Shown here: one piece after another, positions 31,642-33,149 of the stretch | Position numbering within the stretch: position 1 is the stretch's first letter | Layout of the letters: each line of letters opens with the position of its first letter | NCBI GenBank assembly: GCA_023382055.1 | Contig: JAMCQN010000165.1 | Coordinates: 1-33,149, forward strand | Reading direction: 5' to 3' | Origin: Chloroflexota bacterium | GTDB taxonomy: Bacteria; Chloroflexota; Anaerolineae; J036; Brachytrichaceae | Length of the DNA: 33,149 bases | Notes under the pieces: model-generated | The model's database searches: none | Told to the model about the DNA's origin: nothing | Seen by the model: the letters and a program-made list of their open reading frames with translations, nothing else | Program-made: the position numbers and the translations under genes

Positions 31642-32407
31642 TTCCGCCCTCCGGCGCCAGCCAGTGATGGTAGGTGTACAACTGCCGGAACCCAGCGCGC
31701 GCATACGTCGCCAGCGCCGCCGTATTGTTCAGCATCACCTGCAGGTACATCTGCGTCGCCCCCTGCGCCTGGCTCCATGCGGCCAGCGCCGCCATGATCG
31801 CGCCGCCTGCGCCCTGGCGGCGGTGGGCGGAAAACGTCTCCACACAGTACACCCCGCACCAGCCGCGCTCCACCACGCCCATGCCGACGGCCACCGGCTG
31901 CCCATCCAATCGCGCCAGCGCAAACCCGGCGCGCGGACCGATGCGCTCCAGGATGTCGCGCCGCAGGGCGCGTGTCTGCTGGCTCATGCCTTCGCCTTCG
32001 GCGTAGGTGTCAAACCACGATTCGTCCAGATCGCCCACGCTGACTTGTCCTGGGAACTTGCTCTCGGCGCTTGATGCGAGCGCATCCAGTTGCACAACCT
32101 GCACGCTCGTGTGTGCGCTGGGTGTATAACCGCACTGCAGCAGCGCGTCCGCCAGGCCGGACGGCTGGGCTGCCGGGCATATCTGGAAGATGGGGCGCGC
32201 CCCGCGCCGCGCGTAGAAATCTTCTGCAATGCGCAGGCGTGATTCCATATCCATATCGCCGTAAACTGCGTTGGGCCAGACCGCATTGGCGCGGCGGGTC
32301 ACGCCGTGATAAAAACGCAGGCGCCAGCCATCGGCGATCTGCACGACTGAGGCCGGCCACGCGTTGAAAGCCAGTTCTTCGATGAGGCGTATCTGTTCGT
32401 TAGGCAT
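31637..32407 (-). CDS. GNAT-family N-acetyltransferase
   Basis: 256 residues. The C-terminal half is the GNAT fold: VGMGVVERGWCGVYCVETFS, then the acetyl-CoA loop AHRRQGAGGAIMAAL (about 193-207), and LQVMLNNTAALATYARAGFR. The N-terminal 130 residues (ELAFNAWPASVVQIADGWRL and so on) form a second, degenerate GNAT-like part, as in tandem GNAT proteins. The acceptor is unknown. Transcribed divergently from the aminotransferase gene; its stop codon lies in a heptamer array. Confidence 0.88.
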   Translation of the reverse strand: MPNEQIRLIEELAFNAWPASVVQIADGWRLRFYHGVTRRANAVWPNAVYGDMDMESRLRIAEDFYARRGARPIFQICPAAQPSGLADALLQCGYTPSAHTSVQVVQLDALASSAESKFPGQVSVGDLDESWFDTYAEGEGMSQQTRALRRDILERIGPRAGFALARLDGQPVAVGMGVVERGWCGVYCVETFSAHRRQGAGGAIMAALAAWSQAQGATQMYLQVMLNNTAALATYARAGFRQLYTYHHWLAPEGGS

Positions 32408-32419
32408 GCGGTGATTGTA

Positions 32420-32447
32420 ATGACAATTTCGCGCTCCGGGCTAAAAT
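32420..32447 (+). promoter_or_regulatory. Sigma70-like promoter candidate
   Basis: ATGACA (32420-32425), 16-base spacer, TAAAAT (32442-32447), 9 bases before the ATG of the oxygenase relic at 32456 and in position to drive the aminotransferase gene. Confidence 0.45.
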
Positions 32448-32455
32448 CAAATCGT

Positions 32456-32590
32456 ATGCTGCCGAATCAATGGAATGCCGCCCTCGAATCGAGCGAAGTC
32501 AAGCGCGGTAAGCCCCTGGGGTGTCATCTGCTGCCGCGAACCATACATTGCGCGGCGGAACGGGAAACGATTGGAGAAGACTATGAGTAA
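32456..32590 (+). pseudogene. Relic of a Rieske-type oxygenase N-terminus
   Basis: A 44-codon frame, MLPNQWNAALESSEVKRGKP then LG, begins like a ring-hydroxylating oxygenase or Rieske-domain protein (WxxxLESxEVKxGKPLG). After about 24 codons the similarity ends and the frame runs into the start of the aminotransferase gene. It may be kept as a leader peptide for that gene; the family assignment rests on a short match from memory. Confidence 0.4.
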
Positions 32591-33149
32591 ACTGGCAATC
32601 AACGGCGGTGAGAAAACCTGCAACATCGAATGGCCGACCTGGCCGATCTGGGACGACCACGAGCGCCAGGGGCTGCTCGCCGTGCTCGAATCGGGGCAGT
32701 GGTGGTATGGCGAGCGCGTCAAAGAGTTTGAAGAAGCCTTTGCCGCGTTCCAGAACGCCATGTACGGCGTCACGGCCACCAGCGGCACGACAGCACTTGA
32801 GACCGCCCTGACCGCGCTGGGCGTCGGCAGCGGCGACGAGGTCATCGTGCCGCCCTATACCTTCGTGGCGACCGCCAGCGCGGTATTGCGGGTGGGCGCC
32901 ATTCCCATCTTCGCCGACATCCAGCCGCATACGCTGTGCATCGACCCCGACGACGTGGCGCGCAAAATCACGCCGCAGACTAAGGCCATTATCCCGGTGC
33001 ATCTGGCCGGTTACGTGGCCGACATGGATCGCCTGTGCGAGATTGCGCAGGCCAACCACCTGGCGTTGATCGAGGATGCCTGTCACTCGTGGGGCAGCCA
33101 GTGGAAGGGCAAGGGCGCCGGCGCAATCGGGACGTGCGGGGTGTTCAGC
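32583..33149 (+). CDS. DegT/DnrJ/EryC1/StrS aminotransferase, 3' end beyond window
   Basis: 189 codons visible, open to the last base. GGAG lies 8 bases upstream of ATG 32583. Features: MSKLAINGGEKT at the start, GTTALETALTALGVGSGDEVIV (pyridoxal phosphate loop), PPYTFVATASAVL, VGAIPIFADIQPHTLCIDP, KAIIPVHLAGYVADM and the cofactor Asp in IEDACHSWGS; the catalytic Lys lies past the window. These enzymes transaminate keto-sugars to amino-sugars in polysaccharide or antibiotic-type pathways, or act on other sugar-like molecules in catabolic clusters of related bacteria. Substrate unknown. Confidence 0.93.
   Translation, partial: MSKLAINGGEKTCNIEWPTWPIWDDHERQGLLAVLESGQWWYGERVKEFEEAFAAFQNAMYGVTATSGTTALETALTALGVGSGDEVIVPPYTFVATASAVLRVGAIPIFADIQPHTLCIDPDDVARKITPQTKAIIPVHLAGYVADMDRLCEIAQANHLALIEDACHSWGSQWKGKGAGAIGTCGVFS

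Noticed and set aside
1-33149. CRISPR arrays, rRNA or tRNA genes
   Set aside because: No regularly spaced long repeats and no recognisable rRNA or tRNA sequence were seen; the only tandem repeats are heptamers.

Overview
The window looks like chromosomal DNA of a GC-rich, Gram-positive-type or monoderm environmental bacterium, most probably a Chloroflexota member. This is an inference from gene style: paired URO-D-like proteins, an LmbE deacetylase, enolase-superfamily and creatininase-family genes, many PCYCGC/DUF2085/DUF1405-type proteins, and heptameric intergenic repeats. No rRNA, tRNA or CRISPR array was seen.

Layout. (1) 1-2482: the end of an Ldh_2-type dehydrogenase, an HSL-type alpha/beta hydrolase, and a frameshifted beta-propeller glycosidase-like gene. 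(2) 2492-23069: an accessory block devoted to metal (probably copper) handling and extracytoplasmic redox chemistry. Its minus-strand arm holds a CopB-like P-type ATPase, a Met-rich Tat multicopper oxidase, a small RSFDL-family protein, an L,D-transpeptidase, a DUF2085 membrane protein, a NarL-type two-component system, a secreted CCNN/DCNHG protein and a Rieske protein, with an Lgt-like gene upstream. A central plus-strand operon (15895-17936) encodes a PCYCGC lipoprotein, a CuA-cupredoxin/cytochrome c fusion and a membrane-anchored DUF1573-like protein. A second minus-strand operon (21047-18052) has a short RSFDL paralogue, DUF1405, a second DUF2085 protein and two TlpA/ResA thioredoxins. 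A plus-strand trio (21173-22500) of small membrane and lipoproteins and a glutathione peroxidase close the block. (3) 23070-33149: carbohydrate and small-molecule catabolism (creatininase-family amidohydrolase, mandelate racemase/enolase-superfamily dehydratase, two URO-D-like proteins, soluble aldose dehydrogenase, LmbE deacetylase, GNAT, DegT aminotransferase) interspersed with gene debris and repeats.

Most notable observation: the DUF1573-like gene at 17415 stops at a TGA directly after a Cys codon, but the same frame continues for 59 more codons of convincing protein to a TAA. The TGA lies where a second Cys would be expected (GC-TGA-PP). A 6-bp stem with a 5-nt loop AGTTT follows 12 nt later, with the geometry of a bacterial SECIS element. 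I propose a selenocysteine-containing metal-handling protein at codon 114.

Both flanks of the accessory block carry broken genes (glycosidase-like gene at 1672-2482, truncated gene at 23343-23591, TauE/SafE gene cut by a transposase remnant at 24938, ring-oxygenase leader at 32456). This fits insertion and decay, although assembly indels could explain some of the frameshifts.
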